Positions 24,465-32,850 of a stretch of 64,000 nt of DNA are shown here, in pieces. The translations under genes were made by a program, and so were the position numbers. How positions within the stretch are numbered: position 1 is the stretch's first letter; each line of letters begins with the position of its first letter. The notes beneath the pieces are model-generated. The model was given only the letters and a program-made list of their open reading frames with translations, was not told where the DNA came from and made no database searches. Origin of the DNA: UBA987 sp002292105 (GTDB taxonomy: Bacteria; Bacteroidota; Bacteroidia; NS11-12g; UBA9320); assembly GCA_943846675.1 (NCBI GenBank), contig OX044357.1, positions 2,480,001 through 2,544,000 on the forward strand, written 5' to 3'.

Positions 24465-25337
24465 CTATTTATCCTTTCCAAAACCATAGATACTTTGACC
24501 TATAAAATCCTGAGGAAACTTGTCATCTCCTTTAAATCCTATTTCTATTGTTCCACTGTCTTCAGGCACATATGCTGTCTTAAAGATATAATCCCAAAGA
24601 CTTAGACTAATACCATAATTTACACCATACTTGCCCTCTGGCAGCGTGTAAGCGTGGTGATACAAGTGCATTACTGGATTGTTAAATATATATTTAAGCG
24701 GACCCCAAGACAATTTAATATTAGCATGGTTTAAATGACCTATGGTAATAGTGATGAAGTGAACAATGTATGCCTGTTCTGGTTCGAAACCTCCTAGAAT
24801 CATTACCCCGAATGTCTTTAATGGTTTGTAAAGCACATTTTCCATCCAGTGATATCTCAAGTGAGCTGCAAATCCCATTTCTTTTACACTGTGGTGTACT
24901 TTGTGATACTTCCAAAGGAAAGGATATTTGTGTAGCAATACGTGCGTAAACCACTGCACAAAATCTAAAATAATAAAGAATACAAATAGCTGTAACCACT
25001 GTGACCACGCAGAAATATTGATAATTGCGAAACTTTTAGCCGTGATATTTACCTCAGCAAAGAGAAGGCCCAAGGTTGTGTATACGCCACTGATTATTAT
25101 TGAAAATATGAAGAAGTTAAAGAACATATAAAAAACATCTAACCAAAAATCTTTTCTGATTATTGATTGTTCTTTTCTCCAGGGGTAAGCTATTTCTAAC
25201 AACCAGACAGCAACCGAGATAATTATTAAACCCCAAAAATAGTTGGTGTACATGGGAACCTCAAAAATGATGGATTTCCAAGTCCAATCTACTGTGCCTT
25301 TAAATGCATTTACAAATGCGTCAAGATATTTATTCAT
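24465..25337 (-). CDS. Sterol desaturase / fatty acid hydroxylase family membrane protein
   Basis: 290 residues, about four membrane helices and the histidine boxes of the di-iron hydroxylase superfamily: HVLLH (about residue 131), KYHKVHHS (about 142), HLNHAN (about 198) and LYHH (about 223). It hydroxylates or desaturates a lipid at the membrane using oxygen. The chain substrate is unknown; Bacteroidota rarely make sterols, so a fatty acyl or carotenoid chain is more likely. It converges on the glycosyltransferase operon, which raises the possibility of a shared lipid product. Confidence 0.85.
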   Translation of the reverse strand: MNKYLDAFVNAFKGTVDWTWKSIIFEVPMYTNYFWGLIIISVAVWLLEIAYPWRKEQSIIRKDFWLDVFYMFFNFFIFSIIISGVYTTLGLLFAEVNITAKSFAIINISAWSQWLQLFVFFIILDFVQWFTHVLLHKYPFLWKYHKVHHSVKEMGFAAHLRYHWMENVLYKPLKTFGVMILGGFEPEQAYIVHFITITIGHLNHANIKLSWGPLKYIFNNPVMHLYHHAYTLPEGKYGVNYGISLSLWDYIFKTAYVPEDSGTIEIGFKGDDKFPQDFIGQSIYGFGKDK

Positions 25338-25557
25338 TTACGTTTATTTAATGTTTTGTTATACTGTCTTTTTCAAAGAGCACCCCAACAAAGCAGCCTC
25401 ACTCCGCCCAAGAGCCATCATGCCTCTATGGGTAGTCTTGAGTATTGCTAGAGGGAACAAATCTTCTGATTCCATGAGATAAGAACTTGATACTCGAGTA
25501 CATTTCTTAACTGCTTTAAGTTTACAAGCTAAGAAAAAGACTACCACATGTATTTTG

Positions 25558-26037
25558 CTAATCTTCCAATTCATACCACTCTATATTCGACAAAATTGCA
25601 CGCCTACCCTTCTTTTTATATGGATAATTGGTTGTTAAATATTTTACTATAATTTCTTGGTTACCGCCAAGATCCCACAAGTTCTGCGTTTCTTGCATCC
25701 ATTTTATTGTCTCATTCCATTGGTCAGCAGACATCCTGTTTTGAGTCAGCAGTTTTGCTGAGTGACAGTTGGTACAATTAGACACGACCGCCATCAAACC
25801 TTCAGAATCTATCAATCCTGTCCTCACATGTATACCATTTTCTATCTTATCCCAATCTGCGTCATCCAATACTTCTGTTGATACAGCTGTTTCTATGGGT
25901 TGAGGATTAGAATTGAAAGAAAGACTAAACACAAAAAATATCATACTGCCAATAAAGGCGAATAAAAGTACTACTGACAGCCTGATTAAGCGGATCAGTT
26001 TAGTAACGTGTATGCTTGTGTTCGTTTCACCCTTCAT
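25558..26037 (-). CDS. c-type cytochrome, probable sulfite dehydrogenase subunit
   Basis: 159 residues. One membrane helix (about 14-40) anchors a periplasmic domain with a single haem site SNCTNCHSAKLL (Cys88, Cys91, His92) and Met candidates in RMSADQWNETIKWM for the sixth ligand. Its ATG is one base downstream of the stop of the molybdopterin enzyme gene, so it is the electron acceptor subunit (SorB-like) of that enzyme. Confidence 0.85.
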   Translation of the reverse strand: MKGETNTSIHVTKLIRLIRLSVVLLFAFIGSMIFFVFSLSFNSNPQPIETAVSTEVLDDADWDKIENGIHVRTGLIDSEGLMAVVSNCTNCHSAKLLTQNRMSADQWNETIKWMQETQNLWDLGGNQEIIVKYLTTNYPYKKKGRRAILSNIEWYELED

Positions 26038-26038
26038 A

Positions 26039-27259
26039 CTAAGTCACTTTCAAGGCAATTCTATGGCAAGCATTATTCAAATATCCTTTCGGGTTCCATC
26101 CCGGCAAAATCATCGGCTGAGCTACTCCATTAGAATCTGTGGCCCTAGCCCAAACTTCATAATAACCCGTTTTTGGTAATTCAATCTCAGAAGTAAAATG
26201 TTGCCAAGCCAATCGATTTACCGGCTTTTCTAGCGTACATGCATTCCATGTTGAACCAAAATCTATTGAATATTCCATTTTAGCAACTTCTAACTCCCCT
26301 GCCCAAGCATGACCTCTAATTTTTAACGTCTTTCCTTTTTTTAACATTGCGCCACTCTTAGGGTAAGTTATCAATGATTTAACAGGCATAGACTCGATGA
26401 TGCACATATCTTCATCCTTCACCTTATCCCCAGGCGCTATAGGTTTACAAGGAACTCTGTAAGCTTTCCCATTCATTTTTGTGCCGTCGTGAACCTTGTT
26501 TCTAATACTGATTCTGTTAATCCACTTTCCAGACACAGAAGCTGGCCATCCTCCAGCAACTAGTCGCAATGGATATCCATGAATCTTAGGAATATTTTTA
26601 CCATTCATTTTGAATGCAAGTATTGTTTCATCCTGCAAAGCTTTAGACATTGGGCAACCTCTAGAAATAGGTTCTTTCTCGGGGTCTCCACTTAAGTGAA
26701 CATCCACAGCATGAAAACCAATATAAACTGCATCGTCTTTAATTCCTGCGTCTTTTAACACATCGCGAAGTCGCACTCCTGTCCATGAAGCACAGTGTAT
26801 AGCTCCTACTCCCCATTGGTTCCCTTTGGCCGGCGGATCAAATTCCTTGCGACCATTACCTCCACATTCTATAGCCAATTGATACGTGTGTTGCTGAAAT
26901 TTGGATTTTAAATCTGCTAATGTGTATGTCTTCTTGGTACTTACCGATTCTCCATCTATAGTGAGCGTCCAGGTACTGGCATCTAACTCTTCTGGTACCT
27001 TCCCATTATTTCTAATAAACATAGAAGAGTTAGGCGTTACCTTATCATCCAATAAATGTGCCGTGGCTTCGATATTCCAAGGCTTATCATTCAAAACAAC
27101 CATACCTTTATCCTTACTGAATAAGGTGAAAGGATCCGGATTTTGCATAGCAAGAGGCTCATACCCGTCTAGTAACTTAGAACCAAAAACAATCTCGGTT
27201 CCAATAAGCGTTGCAAATGAACTTAATGCTGCTTGTTTTATGAATTTTCTCCGCTCCAC
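26039..27259 (-). CDS. Molybdopterin sulfite dehydrogenase catalytic subunit (SorA-like)
   Basis: 406 residues. The N-terminus MERRKFIKQAALSSFATLIG is a Tat signal. The oxidoreductase molybdopterin domain carries the molybdenum ligand Cys132 in AIECGGNGRKEF and the downstream GVRLRDVL and RGCPMSKA segments; residues about 290-400 form the Mo-co dimerisation domain (KMEYSIDFGSTWNAC, YEVWARATDSNG). It oxidises sulfite to sulfate in the periplasm and passes electrons to the adjacent cytochrome. A putative Crp/Fnr operator lies 65 bp upstream, centred about 42 bp before a TATATTGC -7-like sequence start. Confidence 0.9.
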   Translation of the reverse strand: MERRKFIKQAALSSFATLIGTEIVFGSKLLDGYEPLAMQNPDPFTLFSKDKGMVVLNDKPWNIEATAHLLDDKVTPNSSMFIRNNGKVPEELDASTWTLTIDGESVSTKKTYTLADLKSKFQQHTYQLAIECGGNGRKEFDPPAKGNQWGVGAIHCASWTGVRLRDVLKDAGIKDDAVYIGFHAVDVHLSGDPEKEPISRGCPMSKALQDETILAFKMNGKNIPKIHGYPLRLVAGGWPASVSGKWINRISIRNKVHDGTKMNGKAYRVPCKPIAPGDKVKDEDMCIIESMPVKSLITYPKSGAMLKKGKTLKIRGHAWAGELEVAKMEYSIDFGSTWNACTLEKPVNRLAWQHFTSEIELPKTGYYEVWARATDSNGVAQPMILPGWNPKGYLNNACHRIALKVT

Positions 27260-27323
27260 TATTTTTTTGGTTTTAAATGTAAATAAAAACAGTGCAATAT
27301 ACGAGTAGGTAAAAAAGCCTAAA

Positions 27324-27337
27324 GTAACGATTGTTAC
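27324..27337. promoter_or_regulatory. Putative Crp/Fnr operator shared by divergent genes
   Basis: GTAAC-GATT-GTTAC, the same core as at 13122-13139. Centre 27330.5. A forward -7-like TACACTTG (27359-27366) and a reverse TATATTGC (27294-27301) both predict starts about 42 bp away, matching class II activation on each side. Confidence 0.6.
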
Positions 27338-27385
27338 ATTCAGAAATAATGAACTCCCTACACTTGCATATTATTTATTTAAATT

Positions 27386-28066
27386 ATGTACGTAACTAAA
27401 AAAGATTTCGAAACCTCTTTTACTGGATGGGCCTTTATAGTAGCATCACTACTTCTATGGCTAGGTTGGGTGATAATGCCACATCACATTGGGGAATATA
27501 TAGAAGCTGGAGACTTCGCTAAAATTGGTGAAAATGTGTGGTTTTGGATTTGGATGTATCGTGTTCATATTTTTGGATGGGTTACCATGGGTATATCCAT
27601 CTTCGCCCTCGTATCTATGACGGCACGGAGTCCACACCGTATTCTCGTACTGCCTGGAGCAGGTATGATTGTAGTTGGAACATTTACCTTAGCCATAGCT
27701 GCTGCATTTTATTACAATTTTGGTGCTGAGGGTGTAGGCAGAACAGCTGGTATGACTCCAGAACAAATGGAGGAATACATAAATGGCACTTGGTTTACAA
27801 ATCAGTATGTAACCTGCTTTACTCGGTTTGGAAGAATATTTTCTGGCGTTGGATTTATACTTTTAGGTTCAGCATTTGTCAAATGGAAAATAGTAAGTTC
27901 TTGGCTTGGTTGGTTTACCATTATTTTTGGTCTAGTAGCTATGTGTGTCATACTATTTATTCCGGTAAATTTTGAAATCTACAAACCATTGTTTCATGTA
28001 AAAGCACTTTGGTTAGCAGTAATGGGAGTTTATATACTCACCAAAGGAATACAAATGCCAGAATGA
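27386..28066 (+). CDS. Six-helix membrane protein of unknown function
   Basis: 226 residues. About six membrane helices, with aromatic and His residues near the first (GWVIMPHHIGEY) and in helix two (WMYRVHIFGWVTMG). A loop GRTAGMTPEQMEEYINGTW separates helices three and four. No family is recognised. It is divergent from the sulfite dehydrogenase genes over a shared putative operator and is followed 24 bp later by a small membrane protein. The His residues could bind haem, so a membrane redox role is possible but unproven. Confidence 0.65.
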   Translation: MYVTKKDFETSFTGWAFIVASLLLWLGWVIMPHHIGEYIEAGDFAKIGENVWFWIWMYRVHIFGWVTMGISIFALVSMTARSPHRILVLPGAGMIVVGTFTLAIAAAFYYNFGAEGVGRTAGMTPEQMEEYINGTWFTNQYVTCFTRFGRIFSGVGFILLGSAFVKWKIVSSWLGWFTIIFGLVAMCVILFIPVNFEIYKPLFHVKALWLAVMGVYILTKGIQMPE

Positions 28067-28090
28067 TAGCATCTTGCTCATTATTCTAGA

Positions 28091-28306
28091 ATGAAAAAGA
28101 TAAGAAATAATACTAGACTTTTTCTGTTAGCGTCTCTGACTTTGGGTCTTGCTCCTTTCGTGCCAGAACCACATATTTGGGGTAAAATCAAATGGGTTTT
28201 AGGAGGTGCCAATGGCATGTCACCGATGGACTGGTTCGACTTTATTATGCACGGCAGTCCTTTTGTTTTATTGGTAGTTTCACTATTGCTGCGTCTGAAG
28301 AAATGA
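28091..28306 (+). CDS. Small two-helix membrane protein
   Basis: 71 residues. Two hydrophobic segments (RLFLLASLTLGLAPFVP and PFVLLVVSLLLRLKK) flank a loop with EPHIWGKIKWVLGG and MDWFDFIMH. Resembles short proteins found beside transport genes in Bacteroidota, from memory only. Probably co-transcribed with the six-helix protein. Last gene of the accessory block. Confidence 0.6.
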   Translation: MKKIRNNTRLFLLASLTLGLAPFVPEPHIWGKIKWVLGGANGMSPMDWFDFIMHGSPFVLLVVSLLLRLKK

Positions 28307-28372
28307 TCTAGGAATGCTTAGCAATAATAGCCTCTCTAATTAGTGCAAACCTGCAGGAAGCCTATGTCTCTC

Positions 28373-28393
28373 GTGAGTTGTGAGTTGTGAGTT
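28373..28393. repeat. Tandem 7-bp repeat, unit GTGAGTT, three copies
   Basis: Three perfect adjacent copies at the right edge of the accessory block. Same period as the TTGATAG and ATTGGCT arrays elsewhere, different unit. Confidence 0.85.
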
Positions 28394-28454
28394 AAAAACG
28401 AATGATTTAAAACATTTGCGTTATTATTGAATATCCACTCATCGAATTATCATT

Positions 28455-29486
28455 ATGAACAAAGTTGTTTTCTTACTCGCTTTTGCACTTAACACCATTG
28501 TTGTACAAGCTCAAACCAGGTATACAAGCCTTTGAGAAGATGTCGCTTGTAATAGTGAAACGAAATACTCCTTTGATTTAGACGGAAACGGTGAAACAGA
28601 TTTGCGTGTAACTCCAGGTTCAGTATTTGGCGATTTACGCTATGATCAATCGTTTTCCAATCTTGGATTTATTGATTACCTTCTGAACAGCAAAGGCAAC
28701 GTTGACGTGTTGAGCAAGAATCAAATGATATCCGACACTTCTACCTTTTCCTATTTAAAATCCAGCAAGGACTTTGGAACATCTGATGTAGGAGCAACGA
28801 ATAAATATATTGGTCTACGATATAAAGTATCAGGAGCCTCACCATATTACTATGGTTGGATGGAGGTATCTTATATTTCTGCTGACAGCATAGTTGTGCA
28901 TAGTTTCGGCTTTAGTCAGAACCCAGGTGACTCAGTTATGGCTGGCGACCTTCGGAATGTCGTTGAAATACCGGTTGTAAGCATACAGGTAACATCAAGA
29001 TCGGGGAATTAAATAGTGAATACAAATGGAGAACAATTGCAGATGGTTGCTACATTATCCCCTACAAATCCTACAAATTGTACCGTACAATGGACCATAA
29101 CATCTAAAGGTGGAGGAGCAACTATAGATCAGAACGGACATTTAACTGCCAATAAATCTGGACTAATAGATGTTGTCGCAACCGCTAAAGACGCTGGTGC
29201 TGTCTTTGGGAAAGTAGAAGTGGACGTTTCACCCATAGCTAATGTTGGGTCAATCAACAGGAATAATATTCGGATATACCCAAACCCGACGTCGGATATA
29301 GTTCATGTCGCTAATATCAGTGTGGCTCGAATTGAGTTGGTCAATAGCCTTGGACAAATTGTAGGCGAATCTTCTCAAAACTACATTCATACCAATAGCC
29401 TATCAAATGTACTGTATCATTTAAAAGTGTAAACACCAGAAGGTGGGCACTTTGTTGGGAAGATCTGTATACAACAAACGGATTGA
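28455..29486 (+). pseudogene. T9SS secreted protein gene with three in-frame stop codons
   Basis: One frame of 344 codons from ATG at 28455. It starts with a signal peptide (MNKVVFLLAFALNTIVVQAQ), continues through KYSFDLDGNGETDLRV and a Big_2-like Ig segment (LSPTNPTNCTVQWTI), and ends in a type A sorting domain (IRIYPNPTSDIVHV, GHFVGKICIQ). It is broken by TGA at 28533, TAA at 29010 and TAA at 29430, with no frameshift anywhere. The last stop cuts the sorting domain 18 codons before its natural end. Most likely a young pseudogene. Confidence 0.8.
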
Positions 29487-29668
29487 CTTTAGAATAACCC
29501 CTTGCGTTGCCTGAAGTGCTTCAGTTTTCACCATAGACTTCATTAAAAAACTTCTGCTTACTTAATTTACGTTCCGTTTAATCTGCACTATTATACTATT
29601 TCAACCAATTTATTTTTGGATGAACAATTTGTTCTGTTTGGCGTTTTGTTTAACGAAAAGGCAAAAAC

Positions 29669-30361
29669 GTGAAACAATATTTAATAATCGGCGGATCATC
29701 GGGAATTGGGGCAGCCCTTGTTCAACAGCTCAAAGCAAGTGGATATGACATTACGGCAACGTACAACAAATCTGAGAAGAACGATAACGCAGGAATAAAA
29801 TACATCCACTACGACGTTCAGGACCCAAACACTCAACTTACCGATTTACCAGAAGTGCTTGATGGTGTTGTGTATTGTCCTGGCCGGATTCACCTAAAAC
29901 CATTTCATCGTATCAGCACCTCAGACTTTGCTGAAGATTATGAAGTACAAGTTCTTGGCGCAATTGATGTTATCCAGCAAGTGCTGCCTAGGCTAAAGAA
30001 ATCTTATGACCCAAGTATTGTGTTGTTCTCTACGGTAGCTGTTCAAACGGGATTTACGTTTCATAGTGCCGTATCTGCCAGCAAAGGTGCAATAGAAGGT
30101 TTGACACGCGCCTTAGCAGCTGAGTTTGCTCCAAAAATTCGAGTAAACGCGATTGCCCCCTCAATTACACAAACGAGCCTTACTGACAGACTGCTCAGTA
30201 CAGAAGATAAAATTGAAGCGAATGCAAAACGGCATCCACTAAACAAAATCGGGACTGCCGGTGACGTGGCAAATCTTGCATACTTTTTATTAACAGATAA
30301 GTCTTCGTGGATGACTGGACAAGTCATCAAACTTGACGGAGGTATTTCAACCCTAAAATAA
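29669..30361 (+). CDS. Short-chain dehydrogenase/reductase lacking the catalytic tyrosine
   Basis: 230 residues, GTG start. Rossmann motif GGSSGIGAAL at residues 8-17, the PG in VVYCPG in place of NAG, Ser121 in VLFSTVA and Lys139. The catalytic Tyr of the YxxxK motif is Val135 (VSASK). C-terminal TGQVIKLDGG is normal. Enzymes of this sort in Flavobacteria keep the fold, and from memory some share the Tyr loss; activity as an ordinary SDR is doubtful. It is followed by a Lacal_2735-type small protein and an SRPBCC protein in close order, as in light- or oxidative-stress gene groups. Confidence 0.85.
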   Translation: MKQYLIIGGSSGIGAALVQQLKASGYDITATYNKSEKNDNAGIKYIHYDVQDPNTQLTDLPEVLDGVVYCPGRIHLKPFHRISTSDFAEDYEVQVLGAIDVIQQVLPRLKKSYDPSIVLFSTVAVQTGFTFHSAVSASKGAIEGLTRALAAEFAPKIRVNAIAPSITQTSLTDRLLSTEDKIEANAKRHPLNKIGTAGDVANLAYFLLTDKSSWMTGQVIKLDGGISTLK

Positions 30362-30369
30362 TTACAACA

Positions 30370-30546
30370 ATGTTTTCCATTTTCAAAAAGAAATCGCGCA
30401 TAGACAAGCTTCAAAAAAAGTATGATCAACTCATGAAGGAAGCGCACAGTCTTTCAACTGTAAACAGAGCGGCAAGTGATCAAAAATATGCACTGGCTGA
30501 CGAAGTGAACAAAGAAATTGAAGCTTTGATACAACAATCTAAATAA
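30370..30546 (+). CDS. Lacal_2735 family (DUF6435-like) small protein
   Basis: 58 residues, too short for most gene callers but clearly coding. MFSIFKKKSRIDKLQKKYDQ at the start and MKEAHSLSTVNRAASDQKY in the middle match the Lacal_2735 family of Flavobacteria. Predicted helical, highly charged, cytoplasmic. It lies 8 bp after the SDR gene and 1 bp before the SRPBCC ATG. Function unknown. Confidence 0.85.
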   Translation: MFSIFKKKSRIDKLQKKYDQLMKEAHSLSTVNRAASDQKYALADEVNKEIEALIQQSK

Positions 30547-30547
30547 T

Positions 30548-31018
30548 ATGGCTACCTACCAGTTTAAGAGAAGCCAGCACGTGCATGCACCAATTGATGA
30601 TGTATGGGATTTCATTTCATCACCTGCCAATTTGAAAGAAATTACACCCGACCATATGGGGTTTGACATCACTTCTGGCGACGTGCCGGACAAGATGTAT
30701 CCTGGGATGATTATTAGCTATAAAGTGAGCCCATTACTGGGCATTAAAATGAACTGGGTGACTGAAATTAAGAATGTTGCTGACAAATCATTTTTCGTCG
30801 ACGAGCAACGTGTTGGCCCTTACGCCATGTGGCATCACCAGCACCATATAGAAGCTGTAGGTAATGAAACTTTGATGCACGACATCATAACCTATACCCC
30901 TCCAATGGGTTTTTTAGGTCGCATTGCAAACGGCTTATTTATCAAAAAAAACTTAAACGAAATTTTTGAGTACAGGCGTAAAGCTATGGAAAACAAGTTT
31001 CCTCAAAAAATTGATTAG
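30548..31018 (+). CDS. SRPBCC family lipid/ligand-binding protein
   Basis: 156 residues. A START/Bet v1-like fold: YQFKRSQHVHAPIDDVWDFI at the N-terminus, a central VDEQRVGPYAMWHHQHHIE strand pair and a long C-terminal helix (LFIKKNLNEIFEYRRKAM). Such proteins bind hydrophobic ligands or act as cyclases or dehydratases. It follows the SDR and Lacal_2735 genes in one unit and is ended by the terminator at 31065-31096. Confidence 0.85.
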   Translation: MATYQFKRSQHVHAPIDDVWDFISSPANLKEITPDHMGFDITSGDVPDKMYPGMIISYKVSPLLGIKMNWVTEIKNVADKSFFVDEQRVGPYAMWHHQHHIEAVGNETLMHDIITYTPPMGFLGRIANGLFIKKNLNEIFEYRRKAMENKFPQKID

Positions 31019-31064
31019 TGCTAATCGATATCTACTAAAATTTTTTCATACAATTTGTTACTTT

Positions 31065-31096
31065 GAGCTCGGTTCGGGAGAAACCGAGCTCTTTTT
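31065..31096 (+). terminator. Rho-independent terminator after the SRPBCC gene
   Basis: Perfect arms GAGCTCGGTT / AACCGAGCTC, 7-nt loop, then TTTTT. Confidence 0.92.
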
Positions 31097-31159
31097 CTGT
31101 CTGCTCACTTCATGATTAATTGGATAATTTGTATTAATCTTTGTGCTTAATCCAGAAAA

Positions 31160-31543
31160 TTGACAAAAGATTTAGAAACAATTGCTCAGAAGCTTAAAGG
31201 GATATTGACAAAACACAATAACGTGTTTCGTGTTACCTCCGAAAAACCAGAGAACTTTGAGGTTAGCGGAACAATTCCCACCATGCAAGGAAAGAAAAAA
31301 GTAGAAGGCATTTACTTTGCCAGTGTGGTCCCTAAAGCAAAAGACGTACGTTTTTACTTCTTTCCGTTGTATACACATAAAGAACAAGTAGACCCGTTAC
31401 TGAACGACGACACAAGAAAGTTTTTAAAAGGGAAGACTTGTTTCCATGTAAAATTTCTAACACCTAAAATTGAACAAAATCTTCAAGAATTAACGGACAA
31501 AGCCGTCCACCTTTATCAAGAAAATAATTGGTTAACCAAATGA
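31160..31543 (+). CDS. DUF1801-like small protein
   Basis: 127 residues, TTG start because no upstream ATG or GTG is available. The segment VRFYFFPLYTHKEQVDPLL and the FLKGKTCFHVKFL strand resemble the YdhG/DUF1801 alpha-beta fold. Cytoplasmic, function unknown. The TGA overlaps the ATG of the next gene. Confidence 0.7.
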   Translation: MTKDLETIAQKLKGILTKHNNVFRVTSEKPENFEVSGTIPTMQGKKKVEGIYFASVVPKAKDVRFYFFPLYTHKEQVDPLLNDDTRKFLKGKTCFHVKFLTPKIEQNLQELTDKAVHLYQENNWLTK

Positions 31544-32223
31544 TACACCTATTTCTACGTGCCAAGCACTGGCAGCTTTTTCTGTTATTTTTCGCCTTCC
31601 CTTTTGTCATGCAATTTGTTGCTATAGGTGGATTCCTCAGTACATTTCCGCTTCATATCGACCATGAACCAGAACCTGAAGTAATCATAGGAATGGTAAA
31701 AAGTCTATTTAAATGGCTGCCCATTATTATCATACCAAGTGTCCTTGGTTTTGCGGGTTGGCTGTGGTCAATATCGGTTGGCTTACACAAAAAACTCCCT
31801 CACGGTCATGGCCTTAATTTAACCTTATTCAAATGGTGTATTATTCTGCCCATACTCATTCTAATCGCCATTTTTTATAGTTTGTCCAATATCGTTAACG
31901 AGGTTTTTCACTTGGTCGAAACACAGGGAGAACTAGAAGAAATGCCTACGTGGATTGGCCAATTCTTCCTCATATTTCCTTTGGTATTTTTGTCTGTAGG
32001 ATGCTCTATATACACCTACTATCACACGGCAAAAACAATCAAATTGGTAGAAAAAGGAAATACGCAGCGAAAGCCTGAATTTATTGGAGAATTTTTCCTC
32101 ATCTGGTTTTATTTCATAGGTGTTTGGATTTTACAACCAAGAATAAATCGACTGCAAGAAGACGACTATGTGACGCCAGAATTAGACGAATCTAAAAACC
32201 AGCCAACGAGGTATGACAACTGA
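31540..32223 (+). CDS. Four-helix membrane protein, unknown function
   Basis: 227 residues from the ATG at 31540, overlapping the previous TGA by ATGA. Four to five membrane helices, with an acidic His-containing loop after the first (HIDHEPEPEV) and a GHGLNLTLFKW stretch between helices. No known family recognised. Overlaps the methyltransferase gene by 11 bp, so three genes (DUF1801-like, this, methyltransferase) form an operon. Confidence 0.68.
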   Translation: MIHLFLRAKHWQLFLLFFAFPFVMQFVAIGGFLSTFPLHIDHEPEPEVIIGMVKSLFKWLPIIIIPSVLGFAGWLWSISVGLHKKLPHGHGLNLTLFKWCIILPILILIAIFYSLSNIVNEVFHLVETQGELEEMPTWIGQFFLIFPLVFLSVGCSIYTYYHTAKTIKLVEKGNTQRKPEFIGEFFLIWFYFIGVWILQPRINRLQEDDYVTPELDESKNQPTRYDN

Positions 32224-32836
32224 ATTTGATTCAAAAGAACATTGGGAGAAAATCTACACAACGAAATCGTTAGAGGATGTTAGTTGGTATCAGCCAACGC
32301 CAGAAATTTCGTTAGAATTCATTGGTGCGCTTCAATTGAATTTGGATTCAGCCATCATAGACATTGGCGGTGGAGACAGTTTTTTGGTTGACCATTTATT
32401 AAAAGCCGGATACACCAACATTACTGTTTTGGATATTTCGGAAGCGGCGATTAACCGCGCCAAAGACAGACTAGGTGACCTTGCAAACCATGTACATTGG
32501 ATTGTTGAGGATGTTAACAGCTTTGTACCTACAAGACAGTATGATGTTTGGCACGATCGTGCGGCTTTCCATTTCTTAACGAAGCCTGAAGACATTAAAC
32601 GTTATGTTTCGACTGCCAATCAAGCTTTACAAACATTTGGTTCTTTGATTGTTGGGACGTTTTCAGAAAACGGCCCATTAAAATGCAGCGGCATCGAAAT
32701 AACACAATATTCACAGCAGAGTATGGTACGAACGTTCGCCGACAATTTCGTTAAAATCGAATGTGCCAATGTGGATCATAATACACCATTCGACACCGTG
32801 CAGAATTTTACTTTCTGTAGGTTTAAGAAGCGGTAA
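32213..32836 (+). CDS. Class I SAM-dependent methyltransferase
   Basis: 207 residues. N-terminal KEHWEKIYTTKSLEDVSWYQ is typical of small methyltransferases related to UbiE-like or thiopurine-type enzymes. SAM-binding motif I reads AIIDIGGGDSFLVD, with the acidic NITVLDISEAAI after it and motif IV DVWHDRAAFHFL. Substrate unknown. Not an ArsM: no conserved Cys triad is visible. Last gene of the small operon. Confidence 0.85.
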   Translation: MTTEFDSKEHWEKIYTTKSLEDVSWYQPTPEISLEFIGALQLNLDSAIIDIGGGDSFLVDHLLKAGYTNITVLDISEAAINRAKDRLGDLANHVHWIVEDVNSFVPTRQYDVWHDRAAFHFLTKPEDIKRYVSTANQALQTFGSLIVGTFSENGPLKCSGIEITQYSQQSMVRTFADNFVKIECANVDHNTPFDTVQNFTFCRFKKR

Positions 32837-32850
32837 CAATTTTTAATGTT

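Noticed and set aside
24770..24800. GGTTCGAAACC-like stretch as a tRNA T-arm
   Set aside because: It lies inside the conserved hydroxylase gene and no acceptor or anticodon arms can be folded around it. No tRNA was found elsewhere in the window.
25359..25574. Reverse-strand frame of 71 codons after the cytochrome gene
   Set aside because: It overlaps the cytochrome 3' end, has no recognisable domain and no clear signal or conservation that I can judge. Left unannotated; the 220-bp gap otherwise shows nothing.
28533..28535. TGA in the T9SS pseudogene as a selenocysteine codon
   Set aside because: It follows the signal peptide by a few residues, no SECIS-like hairpin is apparent, and two TAA stops follow in the same frame, which cannot be selenocysteine.
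32213..32836. Methyltransferase as the missing ArsM
   Set aside because: No conserved Cys residues of the arsenic site are visible and it belongs to a different operon outside the accessory block.
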